Counted from the stretch's first letter, positions 33,720 to 45,165 are shown. The stretch: 64,000 bases of DNA from Hermatobates lingyangjiaoensis (GCA_026182355.1 JAPFBL010000549.1:1-64000); one strand, 5' to 3'. Made by a program: numbers and translations. Notes: generated from the letters alone by a model not told the origin.

Positions 33720-35830
33720 AAAAATGTCTTGTAACAACTTACGAACAAATTGAGCTAACAAACGGTCGTCTGGAACGTATCTTGTTCGTAAGTTGGGGAG
33801 CGTCTGTATTGATAGGCACTGGTAAATAATTATGATTTCTATATACTTTAAGTCTTTTGCATCAATCATTGAAATTTTAGTTCATTGTGTTATTAATTTC
33901 GAAAAGATTATATAGCTAATTTAACATATTTGAGATTTTTAGCTAAAATGATTGAGAAGCTGATTTATATAAATTACTCATTTCGGATTAACTGTATTAT
34001 AAAGCTCTAGAAGTTAACTGTATGTGGTTTAAACGAAGAAACAAGTGACGTTTCATGATCCTCAAAAATGAAAGAGTATTGAAAAACTATCTTCCTTGAG
34101 TAAAATACTAAATATTGAATACACCAACTATTTGTTGCACATCTTACTTACACACTGAATGTTTTTAGATTTGTTTCTAGTATATGCATGCGTATTTCCG
34201 TTTTTTAACGTATAACTCAAATATACTAGTTTTTTCTTTGTAGTTTGTATTTTTAAGGCTATTACGAAAAAAAAAATAAAAGAAGATATTTATATGAAAT
34301 TCTGAAGATAGAGAAATAAGGTTAGTAGTTAATAATGTGAGGATATAAAATAAATGAGCTTCAGAAACTCTTCATCTTGGAGAGTTGTCCGACTGCAAAA
34401 TAAGAACTTCAAAGAAAGAACTAGTATACTTGATGATTTCAGGTACGCGTCGAAAACTGAAACTCGCAGACGGTATACTGGAAACCCATATAAAAAAAGA
34501 TGTGCTACAAATTGTGATATACAATAGTACATCGACTGCAGAATTAATTCGTATATCAAAATGGTCTTATGTAGAGACTAATTTTCCTATAAGAATATAC
34601 ATTGTAATTCAATGTATCTGTTCCACAGCCTAAAAACCAACGATAAAATTCTTAATAAATACTGCATAAATATGGGTATGAATAACAAATACACATACAT
34701 ATAAATAGAAGTCAGTTAAATTAGACAGATTCAATACAAATAAATTATAAATACTTAAGAAATAAAGCATAGAACATCGCTTTACCTTAAAGAGTGGCGG
34801 ATTAAGGTTGGAATAGACGGAAGGTTTGGAGGTAGAGGAGGACACTATGGGACGTGAAGCATACCGTAACTTACGCTCTAATTTATACGACTTAAATTAG
34901 CTTATTTATTTTTCTTGTTTTAAATGTTATGCTTCACCTAACGTAAAACGAAACCTATCTTATTATATTACGTTTGTACAGAGAGAGGAATTTGTTTATT
35001 TTTTTGTTTTAAGTTGTTTTAATTTATTTTTCTAATTTTCACCTTGATCTTCTCCACTTCCACTCGCGACGCTATGTCACTATGTGACGCTATGCCATTA
35101 TGTGACGCTATGTCACCATGTGACGCTTCATAGTACATTATATCTCGAGTAACTTGTATATCGAAACGAATTTTGGTTGCACACTTTTGTCGTTTCTTGA
35201 AATATTTGTACGTCGTTATGCTCGTAAGTCCGGGTATCATTGTATATAATATTTTCTTGTAAGTTCACTTTGGTTCGGTTCGGTTTATATTACTGAAATA
35301 ATAAATAAATGAAGATTGTTCCTTATATTTAATGAAATGTAAGGCACTTGTTTCTGAATTACATGTTGATTTCGCTGTCGGTATTCCCGCGTTTTTCTAC
35401 TCTTCGTTAAAGCGATGCGCAATGACGAATAACAGGAAAACAGAATTGAATCGAGGAGTCTCATAACGGAAGCACTGTCAGTTGACAAAGCTTCCCACGT
35501 ACTCTTTGTCTCTTCTTACTCACTCCTCCGTACATCTGGTTCATCTTGCTTCTATGTTGCAAGTTGATTAATGTACTTAGATGTGTGTTCTCCTTCTGTT
35601 ACCTACATTTAGATTTATTCATTTGAATAACTATAGATTTTTTAATAATCTGTTTGGTTATATGTTTATTAGGACCATTGATATATGATTAGTTGACAGT
35701 CAATTTGACAGAGATATGATAAAAATCAAAAAGCGGTTATAGGGAAAACCGATTAGGAATTCTCGGTTGTTGATTACTGAGGAACATGAATGAATGGATG
35801 ATGTTGTTGAGAAAGGTGGGTGTGGACTGC
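33720..35830. other. No recognisable gene
   Basis: AT-rich unique-looking sequence. A + frame at 34385-34633 (82 codons) and its antisense partner match no family. A TATGTGACGC motif is repeated three times at 35072-35126 (TATGTGACGCTATG). Confidence 0.45.
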
Positions 35831-36300
35831 TCGAGTTGCACCCTGTGGTGCGTGCCATTCACTACTTGAGGAGTGGTAAGGCTCACTCTGGTGTCTTCCT
35901 TTGAACCTTTGCACATTGTAGTATCGTTCATTACTTATGGAGTACCTCAGCATACTGTGGTACCTTTGAACCGTTTCACATTGTGGTATCATTCTGGTAC
36001 TTAATGAGTACCAGGTAAACTGTGGTGTCTTGCACTACTTATTTAGTAGAGCTACATTCTGAGGTCTGCACACTACTTATTGAGTATCGCGGCACAATGG
36101 GGTTCCGTTTATTGCGTACTGAGTACCACAGCATACTGTGGTGCCTTTCACTACTTGTTGAGTGGCACTACACTTTACGGTGCTGAGCACTACTTGTAGA
36201 GTAACGTGGTACATTGAGTTACCGTTCACTATTTATTGTGGCAAATTGATTCTGACATCACCATGGCATATTGTGGTGCCTTTCACTAATGTTGAGTTCT
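35830..36300. repeat. Degenerate minisatellite, ~45-bp unit
   Basis: Diverged units of the form ACTACTTATTGAGTACC, RCATACTGTGGT, GCCTTTC. About ten units. A (CT)n-rich block follows (36300-36500, with pure CT at 36387-36410). Confidence 0.75.
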
Positions 36301-36874
36301 CTCTCTTTCTCTTTTGCTTTTACCTTTCTTTCCCACTTTTTCTGGCTAGCTTCCCCTCTATCTTTTTGTCTTATTTATACTCCTCTCCCTCTCTCTCTCT
36401 CTCTCTCTCTCCTCTCCTTCCTGTCTTTTCCCATACTCACTTTTCCCTCACTCTTTTTTCTTCCTCCCACTTCTCCCTCTCCCTCATAAACTTCTCCTCC
36501 TTGTCTCTTAATTGCCACTCTCACCATATATCATATCTGCTGCAATGTTCAATAGCAAATGTTTGCAGACTTTAACATCGTTTAATACCCAGTCAATGGT
36601 GTTTAGTGATTATTCAGTTTATGCAATAAACGCCCATGACTATGGAAAAACATACTTCGATTCCGCTATATTTCAAAATCATATATGCTGCAATATTCAT
36701 ATTGCTAATGTTTGCAGGCTTTAACATTGGTGAAATACAGTTGTTTAGTCATGTATTGAGTGATAAAGAACTGCAGAGTCAACAAGTGAATAACAAACGA
36801 TAAGGGATAATTAAACTAACCATGTTAATCCTAGAGTCATAATGACAAGAGGAAAACAACAGGGAAAACTGTGT

Positions 36875-36945
36875 TTCCCTAGCGTTGAAAATGCAAGGAA
36901 TTTAAAAAAACTTATAGCTCTATAGCCTGTAATGATATTGTAACT
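36875..36945 (+). repeat. Dispersed repeat, copy 1
   Basis: CCCTAGCGTTGAAAATGCAA, GGAATTT, ATAGCTCTATAGCCTGTA recurs at 39100-39165 in direct orientation with few changes. Confidence 0.7.
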
Positions 36946-37154
36946 AGTGTTTTCTGTGGTACTTACTGATGATTGTAGGGACCATGATAATCAGTAATTA
37001 TTAATTAAGTATAATTGAAAATAATTCATTCATGTTTCTCCTATATACACAGTAAAGCTGAAGAGTTTGGTGAATTCCCGATATAATGAAAACCTTCAAC
37101 TCAACTATTTTGATTTTTTGTGTATTTTTCAATGTAATGTTATTCCAATTTAGC

Positions 37155-37400
37155 AAGCCAGGGTAGTTCACTGGCTCACATCCTCTTCTCTGGACTGGTG
37201 GGTCTGGGGTTCAATACTTACTCTGGTCTTCGATTTTTCACGTAGTAAGTGAATAAACCTAAGAAAGCTCCCCCTCGGAGAGGACGTTAGGCCGTCGGCT
37301 CCGAGCCTGTACAATGTTAGGTAATCGTTAAAGATCCTTATCTAATTACTCTTGAGTTAGGTAAAATTGAGAACTCCCAATGTAGAATATTCATTGATTT
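37155..37400 (+). mobile_element. tRNA-derived SINE copy
   Basis: Degraded head (GTAGTTCACTGGCTC, GGGGTTCAATAC), body CGGAGAGGACGTTAGG and GAGCCTGTACAATGTTAGG, tail GAACTCCCAATGTAGAATAT. Confidence 0.75.
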
Positions 37401-37404
37401 GTTT

Positions 37405-37515
37405 CCTCTCTGATGGCATAAAGGGAAAGGTTTCAGAGCATGTGTTTTTATTGTTTTCAGTTTTATTTGTGGTTTTATACTTCATCGATTGAATCACGTG
37501 TTTATTTTGATTCTT
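37405..37515 (+). mobile_element. Family J terminal repeat, degraded core
   Basis: CTCTCTGATGGCATAAAGG, GAAAGGTTTCAGAG, then TTTATACTTCATCG as at 6840-6895. The AGGCCT palindrome is lost. Confidence 0.55.
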
Positions 37516-37544
37516 CTACATAGATGTATACATATGTAATATAT

Positions 37545-37880
37545 TGGTATATTTTGGTAGCAGTCCTTGTTGTATACAAACATTGTTAAAAATAAGATCA
37601 TATTTGGCTGAAACTTGCTTCTTTATAACTTCCTTAAGTTTATGAAGTTTCTTAAATTTGAGAAGCTTATAAAAAAGCAAGTTTCAGTCAAATATGGTCT
37701 TATTTATACATAACAACATATGTATTATGTATAAATGTATTAAATACATACAATATGTATTATGACCATTAATAAAGGTGATAAGTTATACAGTTTTAAC
37801 GAAGAAACGAGAAAGGATTTTCAAACATTAGAGGAACTATAAAAAAAACAGATGCAAGCCAAGTATGGGGCATTATTTAT
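37545..37880. pseudogene. PLE N-terminal ORF remnants, inverted
   Basis: On the - strand (37690-37545): LLKFKKLHKLKEVIKKQ, SAKYDLIFNNVC, QGLLPKYTNIY. On the + strand (37760-37880): GDKLYSFNEETRKDFQ, a stop, KKQMQAKYGALF, close to the piece at 11640-11790. A short + copy of the left frame lies in between (37664-37715). The + piece ends in a (TA)n tract. These are ORF starts lying within terminal repeats. Confidence 0.7.
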
Positions 37881-37894
37881 ATATATATATATAA

Positions 37895-38312
37895 ACTAAA
37901 ATTTATCGGGACTCGGTCAGTTCTTCAGGTTCAAATTAACTCTCATTGCCAACGCTTCGGTTTTTATTTAAAACCTTTTTCATAGGCCTACAAAACAGAG
38001 GAAATAGTAAGAAATAATTCAATCATTCAAAAATCAAACATAAATAAAAAGTGCAGTTAGTTTCCTATTGTAATTTCCTATTGAATACCACAGTATTTCC
38101 TAATTGTAACTAACTGCACTTTTTATGTATGTTTGATTTTTGAATGATTGAATTATTTCTTACTATTTCCTCTGTTTTGTAGCCCTATGAAAAAGGTTTA
38201 AATAAAAACCGAAACGTTGGCAATGCGAGTTTACTTTGAACCTGAAGAACTGACCGAGTCCCGATAAACTTTAGTTTTGTTTCTATTCCACGGTCGATAC
38301 TTTTATCAATAT
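37895..38312. mobile_element. Family E inverted pair
   Basis: Left arm from AAACTAAAATTTATCGGG, right arm to CCCGATAAACTTTAGTTTTG, reverse complements over ~190 bp including TTTCTTACTATTTCCTCTG. The right tail continues TCTATTCCACGGTCGATAC. The inner centre has TTTCCTATTG twice. A - copy is on the left and a + copy on the right. Confidence 0.85.
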
Positions 38313-38315
38313 ATA

Positions 38316-38707
38316 CAGGGTGATTGAAAAGTAACTCGCTATTTTAAAAAAACTATAATTTATTTTTAAAATATAATTTCTACAATTAATGAATATGAGA
38401 AGGAAGTATAATGCATAGGCTTTTATTTAAAATTCGATATGGGCGCCTTTATTTGCCACCAGCTTCTCAAGTCGACCAGGAATCGCATCAACTGATTTCG
38501 CAAGAAACTCTTGTGGGATGGAAATCATAACTTCTCGTATTCGCCCTTCAAGTTCTTCCAAATTCAGATTTAAATCAATCTGAAAGGAAAACAAGAAACA
38601 TAAATTAAATTGCCATGTATTAAGTAATATATACACAAAAATGAGATTTAATTGAGATTTAAAATAAATTGTATTATTTTAAATAGGGAGTTACTTTTCA
38701 ATCACCT
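38316..38707 (-). mobile_element. Deleted Tc1/mariner-type element with transposase C-terminus
   Basis: Termini CAGGGTGATTGAAAAGTAAC and, inverted, AAGGTGATTGAAAAGTAAC, about 29 bp each with few mismatches, next to TA dinucleotides. On the - strand 38590-38427 encodes LNLEELEGRIREVMISIPQE, then GAHIEF and a stop. This is the C-terminus of an IS630/Tc1/mariner transposase (family pattern L-RI--V---I--E, GAHIE). The DDE core is deleted. It sits in TA-rich DNA just beyond the family E pair, so it arrived there secondarily. Confidence 0.8.
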
Positions 38708-38764
38708 TATATATATATATATATATATTATATATATTATATATATATATAATATATAATATAA

Positions 38765-38905
38765 TACCAATTAAATGAAACGATTCCACGAACTAATAAA
38801 CTATATTGACACAAAGAACACTCAGAAATGAAATAGAAATTCACTACTATATTTCGATGTCCTCATCATCAGGAATATAGAAACGAGTCGCTCCGCAGGC
38901 AGAAA
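38765..38905 (-). mobile_element. Family G terminal repeat with hammerhead-like core
   Basis: On the - strand: CCTGATGATGAGGACATC, GAAATATAGTAGTGAATTTC, then a tail ending TTTCATTTAATTGG. Helix II is only GA/TC. The tail recurs at 50090-50160. Confidence 0.6.
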
Positions 38906-38909
38906 ACGA

Positions 38910-38913
38910 CTGA

Positions 38914-38952
<39 letters not shown>

Positions 38953-39062
38953 GTAATCAGTGAACAAACCACAATAAAAAGTTAGAATTTTTTTTAAGTG
39001 GAAAAAAAAGACTAAGATCTTTTAACATTAACAAGGGGTCTTGATCAGAGTCAAAAACCCAA
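38910..39062 (-). mobile_element. (TA)n and family A terminal repeat
   Basis: TA tract at 38916-38945, then the inverse family A tail and core at 39010-39052 (AAGATCT palindrome kept, helix II AAGACC-like, core CTGATCA). Confidence 0.65.
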
Positions 39063-39099
39063 CTAAAACACGAGATGCAGAAATATCTATTGTCTTTCC

Positions 39100-39165
39100 C
39101 CAGCGTTGAAAATGTAAGGAATTTAAAAAAAAACCGATAGCTCTATAACCTGTACGACTATGGAA
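39100..39165 (+). repeat. Dispersed repeat, copy 2
   Basis: See copy at 36875-36945: CCCAGCGTTGAAAATGTAA, ATAGCTCTATAACCTGTA. Confidence 0.7.
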
Positions 39166-39815
39166 GTTCTATATATTACTTCATGGTAAGGGGTTGAGAG
39201 GAATAGGAGAGAAGAGAGGTATTTTAAAAGAGTAAAGTGCAGGCAAGGCCAATAGTCCAAGGAGGGATGTTGGTTAAACAGACAGGAAGGGATGTTTGGG
39301 TTGTTTACAAATTGTTGAATAAGGTTTTTTGTTAAGGAATATTGTATGGAATTGTCTACGCCGTTAGTAAGCTGTAACTGCTAAGAAAGTATGTGAAATG
39401 TTTGTATGGATTTATTTAGATTCTTTATTGTCTATCGGAGGAAGCACTATATGTTATCGACTGCATGATCTGAACCATTGTTAAACTCAATTAGTTTGCT
39501 ACTCTTATTTGAACATAGAGTGCATCAAATAGGAAGCGAACTTTTCCCACTTGTTGATTCGTGGGATGTTAGAAAGTTACACGTGGGTATATTGATGGGA
39601 ATCCTATATATTCAACAATATGAAATGTGTTTCTAGTTTTCAATTATATCAAAACTATAACCATAACCATGTTCGGATACACCAGCTCAATTTGGATTAC
39701 TGAAATAGTGTTGTTAACACTTGGATGGGTGACACCCTTATTGCTTTATAGGGGCCTTTCGTTTTTTTTTAACATCCTAAATCTCGTTAGACTAGGCTGC
39801 TCTGGCAGACCCATG
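39166..39815. other. No recognisable gene
   Basis: An A/G-rich block at 39185-39300 vaguely resembles 1180-1260. ACACTTGGATGGGTGACACC at 39718-39737 resembles a 5S rRNA internal segment but is isolated. Confidence 0.4.
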
Positions 39816-39819
39816 AGGA

Positions 39820-40100
39820 AACACATGGAGGCCGAACCATTAATCCTTTGTGACAACACATAATGAGCATTCTGCATTGGAAGTCCTAAATATTGCCTAA
39901 ATGTATTTAGAGTAGAGATCTTTAACGAGTACCTAACATCGTACAGGTTTGGGACCGACGCTTAATGTTCGTTCCAAGGGATGATGTTATCAGATTTTGT
40001 CATCTCCTGTGTTAATAAATCGAGGATCAGAGAGGGTATTGAACCCAGAATCTATCAGTCAAAAGGCTAGCCCATAAGCCACTGGGCTACCCTGGCTCCT
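39820..40100 (-). mobile_element. tRNA-derived SINE copy
   Basis: Inverse SINE: CCTTTGTGACAACACATAAT, TTTAACGAGTACCTAACATC, GGGACCGACGCTTAATG, then the head with TTGAACCCAGAATCTATCAG and AGCCACTGGGCTACCCTGG. Confidence 0.75.
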
Positions 40101-40104
40101 TATC

Positions 40105-40615
40105 GTTAAGGCCAACTGAATAAAAATAGGTGTTGAAACAAAAATATCATCATCAAAAAATATTTCTATGATTATCGAGATCTCTATTTCAAAGACTTTT
40201 CTATTACATAACCATGTTATTCAATTGTTATAAAATAAACTTTTTTTGTTTTACAAAAGTAAAACAAATCAGCAGGGCTGTGATTGTCAAATCAATTCCA
40301 TTTGATTAGATTACAGTTCTCAAAATAGTCGATACCGATAACTCCCATCGACCCTGGGGTAGATTAATCCCAAGGAGGATCAATAAGACTTACAAGGCAA
40401 AATTGATGTATATCTAAAGTGTAGTTATCTCTGTAATTTTGAATAGGCATATATTTACATATAAATACGTGAAATGGAAATCAATTTCTATACCATAGTA
40501 AGACGAACACCAAATAACTGGTGTTTGTTAGACCAAGAGTGATTCCAACGAATAGACTTTTATTTTGGTTGAAATATCTTAGCTATTATTGTATCACATT
40601 GAATTTTTTAATGTA
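40105..40615. other. No recognisable gene
   Basis: AT-rich sequence with nothing recognisable. Confidence 0.5.
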
Positions 40616-40830
40616 GTTTAGAATATATATTTATATTATATATATATTATATATATATATTATATTGTATAGATATAAATAGGCAGCAGATCCTCTTTTA
40701 AACAGGTATCATTAAAATTAACCGCAGTCTCGCCATTCACGATCTTGAGACTGAGAGATTCGATCTTACGAACTAACTCCTGCTAATGGGTTCAATGGAA
40801 AAGAAGTTGGCCAAGTGACATGTTAATTAA
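40616..40830 (-). pseudogene. (TA)n tract and PLE N-terminal ORF remnant
   Basis: TA-rich tract at 40622-40675. On the - strand from 40790: ELVRKIESLSLKIVNGETAV, FNDTCLKEDLLPIYI. It is similar to 13225-13320 and 50285-50400, so one PLE family has at least three N-terminal fragments here. Confidence 0.65.
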
Positions 40831-41002
40831 CAATCGATGATCATGCTTAGTCATTGCTATAAATAGATTTAAAGATAGTACAGGTTAATAAAAGAGAAGG
40901 TCAAAGGTCAATAATAAACAAGAAACAAGCGGTTAGAATAAAAGAGTTGAAAGGTCAAGGTAATAACTGGACTAATAGAAATAAATAGATTAAGATATAA
41001 TA

Positions 41003-41159
41003 TATGTCGTAGAAGAATCAAAATGAAGAAAAATAAGCTGAAGCATTCTAACATCTCATCAGAGAGCTACTACAAATAATTATATGATATATATATATTC
41101 ATAGGGATTAATATATAATATAATAATAAATAATATATAATATATATATATTATAATAT

Positions 41160-41193
<34 letters not shown>

Positions 41194-41205
41194 ATATATA
41201 TACAT
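41003..41205 (-). mobile_element. Family J terminal repeat and long TA-rich tract
   Basis: On the - strand: GTAGCTCTCTGATGAGATG, TTAGAATGC, then tail GAAGAATC-like sequence to GTCGTAGAAGAATC near 41010, the inverse of 50655-50735. It is followed by an interrupted TA tract at 41088-41205. Confidence 0.55.
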
Positions 41206-41264
41206 ACTTTAACGATGAAAAAACGATCCGAGATGGATCTTTACACAAGTAAAACTAAAGTGTA

Positions 41265-41465
41265 GATTTTATGAAACCACAGTAAGATATCAGTAAAAAG
41301 ACCAAGATATTCCAACCGTAACAAGCGGTCTTCGTCAGAGTCATATTTCAACTAACAGATTAAATCGTCGGTTGTGATTTATGTGGGTTGTGACTCCCAC
41401 ATAGACCGTTTTTTTTCTTACTTACTGTGGTTTGGTCTTTGATATATATACATATAAACATATCT
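41265..41465. mobile_element. Family A inverted pair, degraded
   Basis: Left - core 41300-41342 (GACCAAGATATTCC, CCGTAACAAGCGGTCTTCG, CAGAGTC). The right + piece keeps only TACTGTGGTTTGGTCTTTGA. Confidence 0.65.
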
Positions 41466-41900
41466 CTGTAAACGCAGTGACCTTCCTGTTGCCACTCATG
41501 CCAGTTCTCACAGACTCCGTTTTAATGACTGTTTCAGTGTACAGTTTCTGAGACAGATAACTGATAATAATTCGAAAGTCACTCTTCAGAAGAAGCTCTT
41601 ACTAGTCTTCTGGGGAGGAGATCTGCTCCTGGGCTTAAACCCAATAGTTGATTCTTCCTTTTATTTATTTTAGTCTCTTAATTTATCTTTTGTTTGCTTA
41701 CCTACTTATTTTTACTTTTTTACTTGGATAATACTTGGATTTACTTGTTTTTATTTGTGCTAATAGTTTTTATTTACATTCGTCATTATTTATTTTTGCT
41801 TTTATTTCTTTATCAATCCCTGCCTCCCCCTCCCTCCGTAAGTTGGCTACACTGTTTGAGAGCTTCTCCAAGACCACCGACCAGTCTTTTCTGCCTTTGG
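41466..41900. other. No recognisable gene
   Basis: T-rich frames at 41694-41924 are low complexity. CTGAGACAGATAACTGATAA at 41547 and following is unassigned. Confidence 0.4.
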
Positions 41901-41904
41901 AGCG

Positions 41905-41990
41905 ACTCTTTTCTATCTTCCTAATGATAAGGCCATCGAAATATAGTAGGGAGTTTCTGTTTCAGTTCTGCGTGTTCTTTTTGTCAATAT
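41905..41990 (+). mobile_element. Family G terminal repeat
   Basis: CCTAATGATAAGGCCATC, GAAATATAGTAGGGAG, tail GTGTTCTTTTTGTCAATATA as in the inverse copies at 38780 and 50100. Core changed to CTAATGA. Confidence 0.55.
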
Positions 41991-41992
41991 AT

Positions 41993-42465
41993 ATAAAAAG
42001 ATTTCACATAAACACGTGAAATAATAATCAATGATCAAACCACAATATGAAATGGGAAAACAAGACTAAGTTCTTTCAACCGTAACAAGCGGTCTTCGTC
42101 AGAGTGAAAACCCAACTGATGAAGTTGGTTTATGGGTTTTGACTCTGACGAAAACCGCTTGTTACGGTTGAAAGATCTTAGTCTTGTTTTCCCATTTCTT
42201 ATTGTGGTTTGATCATTGAGATATATATATATATATATTGATCAATGATCAAACCACAATAAGAAATGGGAAAACAAGACTAAGATCTTTCAACCGTAAC
42301 AAGCGGTCTTCGTCAGAGTCGGTTCAGTTGGGTTTTTGACTCTGACGAAGACCGCTTGTTACGGTTGAAAGATCTTAGTCTTGTTTTTCCATTTCTTATT
42401 GTGGTTTGATCATTGATTGTTATTTCACGTCTTTATGTGAAATCTTTTTATATATATTGATATTT
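41993..42465. mobile_element. Two adjacent family A inverted pairs
   Basis: Order: - core 42064-42105, + core 42141-42183, (TA)n 42222-42238, - core 42278-42320, + core 42338-42380. The last two are intact: GACT/AGTC helix I, CTGACGA, A, GACCG/CGGTT helix II, GAA, AGATCT, T. Outer tails GAAATCTTTTTATATA are found at 42000 and 42440-42455. The centres are short (about 15 bp), so each pair is a tight palindrome. Confidence 0.85.
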
Positions 42466-42640
42466 TGTTAATATATATATATATATATAAATTAGTACAT
42501 ATCAAAACTAATCTGGTAACTGTACAAGTTATTTGCAGGCTTTTATATTAGCTACCATCACATATGGTAAAAATCAATTGTAATTATCATACTTATCTTA
42601 TACTTTTTTATATAAATATTATTTATATAGATCTAAATAC

Positions 42641-42908
42641 TTATATGAGCCGTTTATTTTGAAAGTGGCCTAATTCCATTTTCCAAAAAAATTTAGCTAG
42701 CTATTTAAATAATTAAATTTTTACGTTTTTTTACCTTTTGCAGCAAATTGTACAAAATTTATTTAAAATTACTAAGAATTTTTATAACAAAAATTAGTTG
42801 ATAAATAAAATGACAATATTTTTAAATTTTGTAAAACGCAAACCCTTAAATATCTCGATTTTAACATAAATGGAATTAGGCCACTTTCAAAATAAGCGGC
42901 TCATATAA
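42641..42908. mobile_element. MITE with ~39-bp terminal inverted repeats
   Basis: The ends share TTATATGAGCCG, TTATTTTGAAAGTGGCC and TAATTCCAT in inverse orientation, with one mismatch. The interior is AT-rich and non-coding. TA-type target duplication is likely but the exact end is unclear in the TA-rich flank. Confidence 0.75.
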
Positions 42909-43065
42909 ATGTTTGTAAAAATTGAATAATGAAACTAGAAGTTCATGGGCTTCTGCCTCCTGAATGGTTGAATAATTGTGGAGTTTTTAGAGATTTTTTT
43001 CAATAATACATTATCTGTCTTAGGATTGTGTTAAAATATGTTATCTGATAAATGAAAGTACAACT

Positions 43066-43433
43066 GTAGGGTAAAAAGCTAATGAAATGGTCTCCACATA
43101 TAAAAATTTAATAGTATTAACAACGCGTTTCGAACACGTAGTGTTCTTCCCCAGGCATTAACTAAAAAATACAATGACACCAGAGAGTTATCTATAGTAT
43201 AAAGTACATATAGTAAAAAATAAAAATAAAATATATAATTAGTTCTATATGTACTTTATACTGTAGATAACTCTCTGGTGTCATTGTATTTTTTAGTTAA
43301 TGCCTGAGGAAGAACACTACGTGTTCGAAACGCGTTTATACCATTAAATTTTTATATGTAGAGACCATTTCATTAGCTTTTTACCCTACAATGAGTAAAT
43401 AGCACATAATAACTGATTGCACTACGTTAGAAT
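43066..43433. mobile_element. Family B inverted pair with 13-bp TSD
   Basis: TGAAAGTACAACT is repeated exactly at 43053-43065 and 43434-43446. Cores: - at 43120-43157 (changed to CTGGGGA) and + at 43299-43338 (CTGAGGA, A, GAACAC-TAC-GTGTTC, GAA, ACGCGT, T). Here the right arm is the longer one, with AATGAGTAAATAGCACATAA and GATTGCACTACGTTAGAAT. The other TSD pair (33416-33704) is longer on the left. Confidence 0.85.
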
Positions 43434-43849
43434 TGAAAGTACAACTAAAATTAGCAATAACCATTAAATATGCTTAAGGGGGTTGATGGATTGCCAATTT
43501 GCTGTAATGTATGAATCTAAGTATCAATCCACTCAAGGTTATGAGGATGAATTACATTTCTTAATATTTGAGGCATGCTTGATGGCCGTGCTGTGGTACC
43601 TCTTAAAGGCCTCTACTCCAATCAGCTTAAGTAAGACAATGTTCACCTCCTCCCCTACACGAAGCTGAGTTGAATTTAATCTGTTTCCTCTTATAAGTGG
43701 AAATCAGTGTTTGTTGATTATTATTAAATCATGACTGATACACGTGATAGGTTATCATAACTGCTGTAGTAATACTTTGACTAGCCGAACCTTCAAAGAG
43801 AACCCCTTAGGAGTATCTAATGTAATTATATTGGGAAATTTCAATATGA

Positions 43850-44135
43850 GTAAATACCACACAATAACAGATTGCACCATTAATGAATTAATGTAATTAT
43901 TTTATCCTGACTGCCTTTTCGTTTTTTATCAAACGAAAATAACCCGTGTTTGTTAGATCAGTGTGACTCTGACGAAAAGATCTTAGTTTTGTTGAATGAT
44001 CTTAGTATTACTGTATTATATCAAATTACTTGCTGTAGTTTAGACGTATATATATATATATATATATTCGAATATTTAGGGAACAGTCCTTTGTTTGAAC
44101 TTTCAATGATGCAGCTATTCTTATTCAGTATTTTA
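43850..44135. mobile_element. Family B and A fragments and PLE N-terminal piece
   Basis: 43851-43890 matches the family B outer tail (GAGTAAATACCACACAATAA). 43964-43995 is a family A core lacking helix II (GACTCTGACGAAAAGATCTT). After a TA tract (44046-44068), the - strand at 44125-44070 reads CIIESSNKGLFPKYSNI, a PLE N-terminal motif. Confidence 0.5.
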
Positions 44136-44461
44136 TTTAAATATTTCCTTTGATTATCAACTCCTCGAAATTTTACGGAACTGTATTGGTGTGAAAATGA
44201 AGTTTGACAGTTTTTTTAATGTCCTTTTTCATTAATAAAGGTATTCTTATCTAGTGTGTTATATATTTCTGTTATTGTAGGATCACATGATTTTTTATTT
44301 GTTAAACTTATCAAGTTATTTATTATTACTTTTTTATCATCCATGCTATGCCACAGTCGGTCTGCTGGTATTTAATGAAAACAATTTTTTATTGTTTTTA
44401 ATTCATATTTTGCAGGAAGTGAATCTTTTCAAATAGGAAATTATAAAAAAAACTCATTTGT

Positions 44462-44770
44462 GAATTGTGAATAATTGTGCGTGTTTTGTTGGGAGGGTGG
44501 CTACGTGTACCGCTATGGCGAGGGCTCCCAGGAGACAATAGTGGGAATGCATGTACAATGGGCGTCGGCTGACCTGCCGGCTGTGTCTGGGAACTGTCCT
44601 TGTGGCGAAACTCCCGTCTTCATCGCTGCGGTGGAGGACTCTTTGGGGATAAGTGTGTCACTTAGGCTGGAATCCAGTAGCGGGGGAGTAAGAAAAACCT
44701 GCTCACTGTTACCACCAACACAGTTGTGTGTTTTATTGACACCTCTTCTACAACCCACCAAATCTCAACA
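44462..44770. other. GC- and CpG-rich island open on both strands, possible exon
   Basis: This block is strikingly richer in GC and CpG than the rest. On the + strand one frame runs from CVFCWEGGYVYRYGEGSQET through PCGETPVFIAAVEDSLGIS to RKTCSLLPPTQLC. On the - strand another runs from SEQVFLTPPLLDSSLSDTLI to ADAHCTCIPTIVSWEPSP. I recognise neither protein and see no convincing splice pair. It may be an exon, a promoter-type island, or a piece of recently inserted DNA. A minisatellite starts right after it. Confidence 0.35.
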
Positions 44771-44789
44771 CAAAAGTATCCTTTACTAT

Positions 44790-45165
44790 TAGTGAAATAT
44801 CAGAAATGATGGTATGAGTAAGAAATTCAGAAATGACGGTATGCATTAGAAATTCTGAAATAATGGTCAGATTAGAAATCAGAAATGATGGTTAGATTAG
44901 AAATGGTATGAGTAAGAAAATCAGAAATGACGGTATGAGTAAAAAATTCAGAAACGATGGTTAGATTAGAAATTCATAAATTACGGTATGAATTAAAAAT
45001 TCTGAAATAATGGTCAGATTAGAAATCAGAAATGATGGTTAGATTAGAAATGGTATGAGTATGAAATTCAGAAATGACGGTATGAGTTAGAAATGTAGAA
45101 ATGATAGTATGAGTAAGAAATTAAGAAATGATGGTATGAGATAGAAATTCAGAAATGATGAACTA
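44790..45165. repeat. Minisatellite of short GAAAT-CAGAAATGATGGTATGAGTAA units
   Basis: Units of roughly 25-30 bp vary between ATGATGGTATGAGTAAG, ATGACGGTATGAGTAA and ATGGTTAGATTAGAAAT. A longer-period repeat of ~165 bp is visible (44845-44940 against 45010-45100). Confidence 0.85.

Noticed and set aside
39715..39745. 5S rRNA-like string ACACTTGGATGGGTGACACC
   Set aside because: Only about 20 bp match the 5S internal region. No flanking 5S sequence or SINE3-type structure was found.
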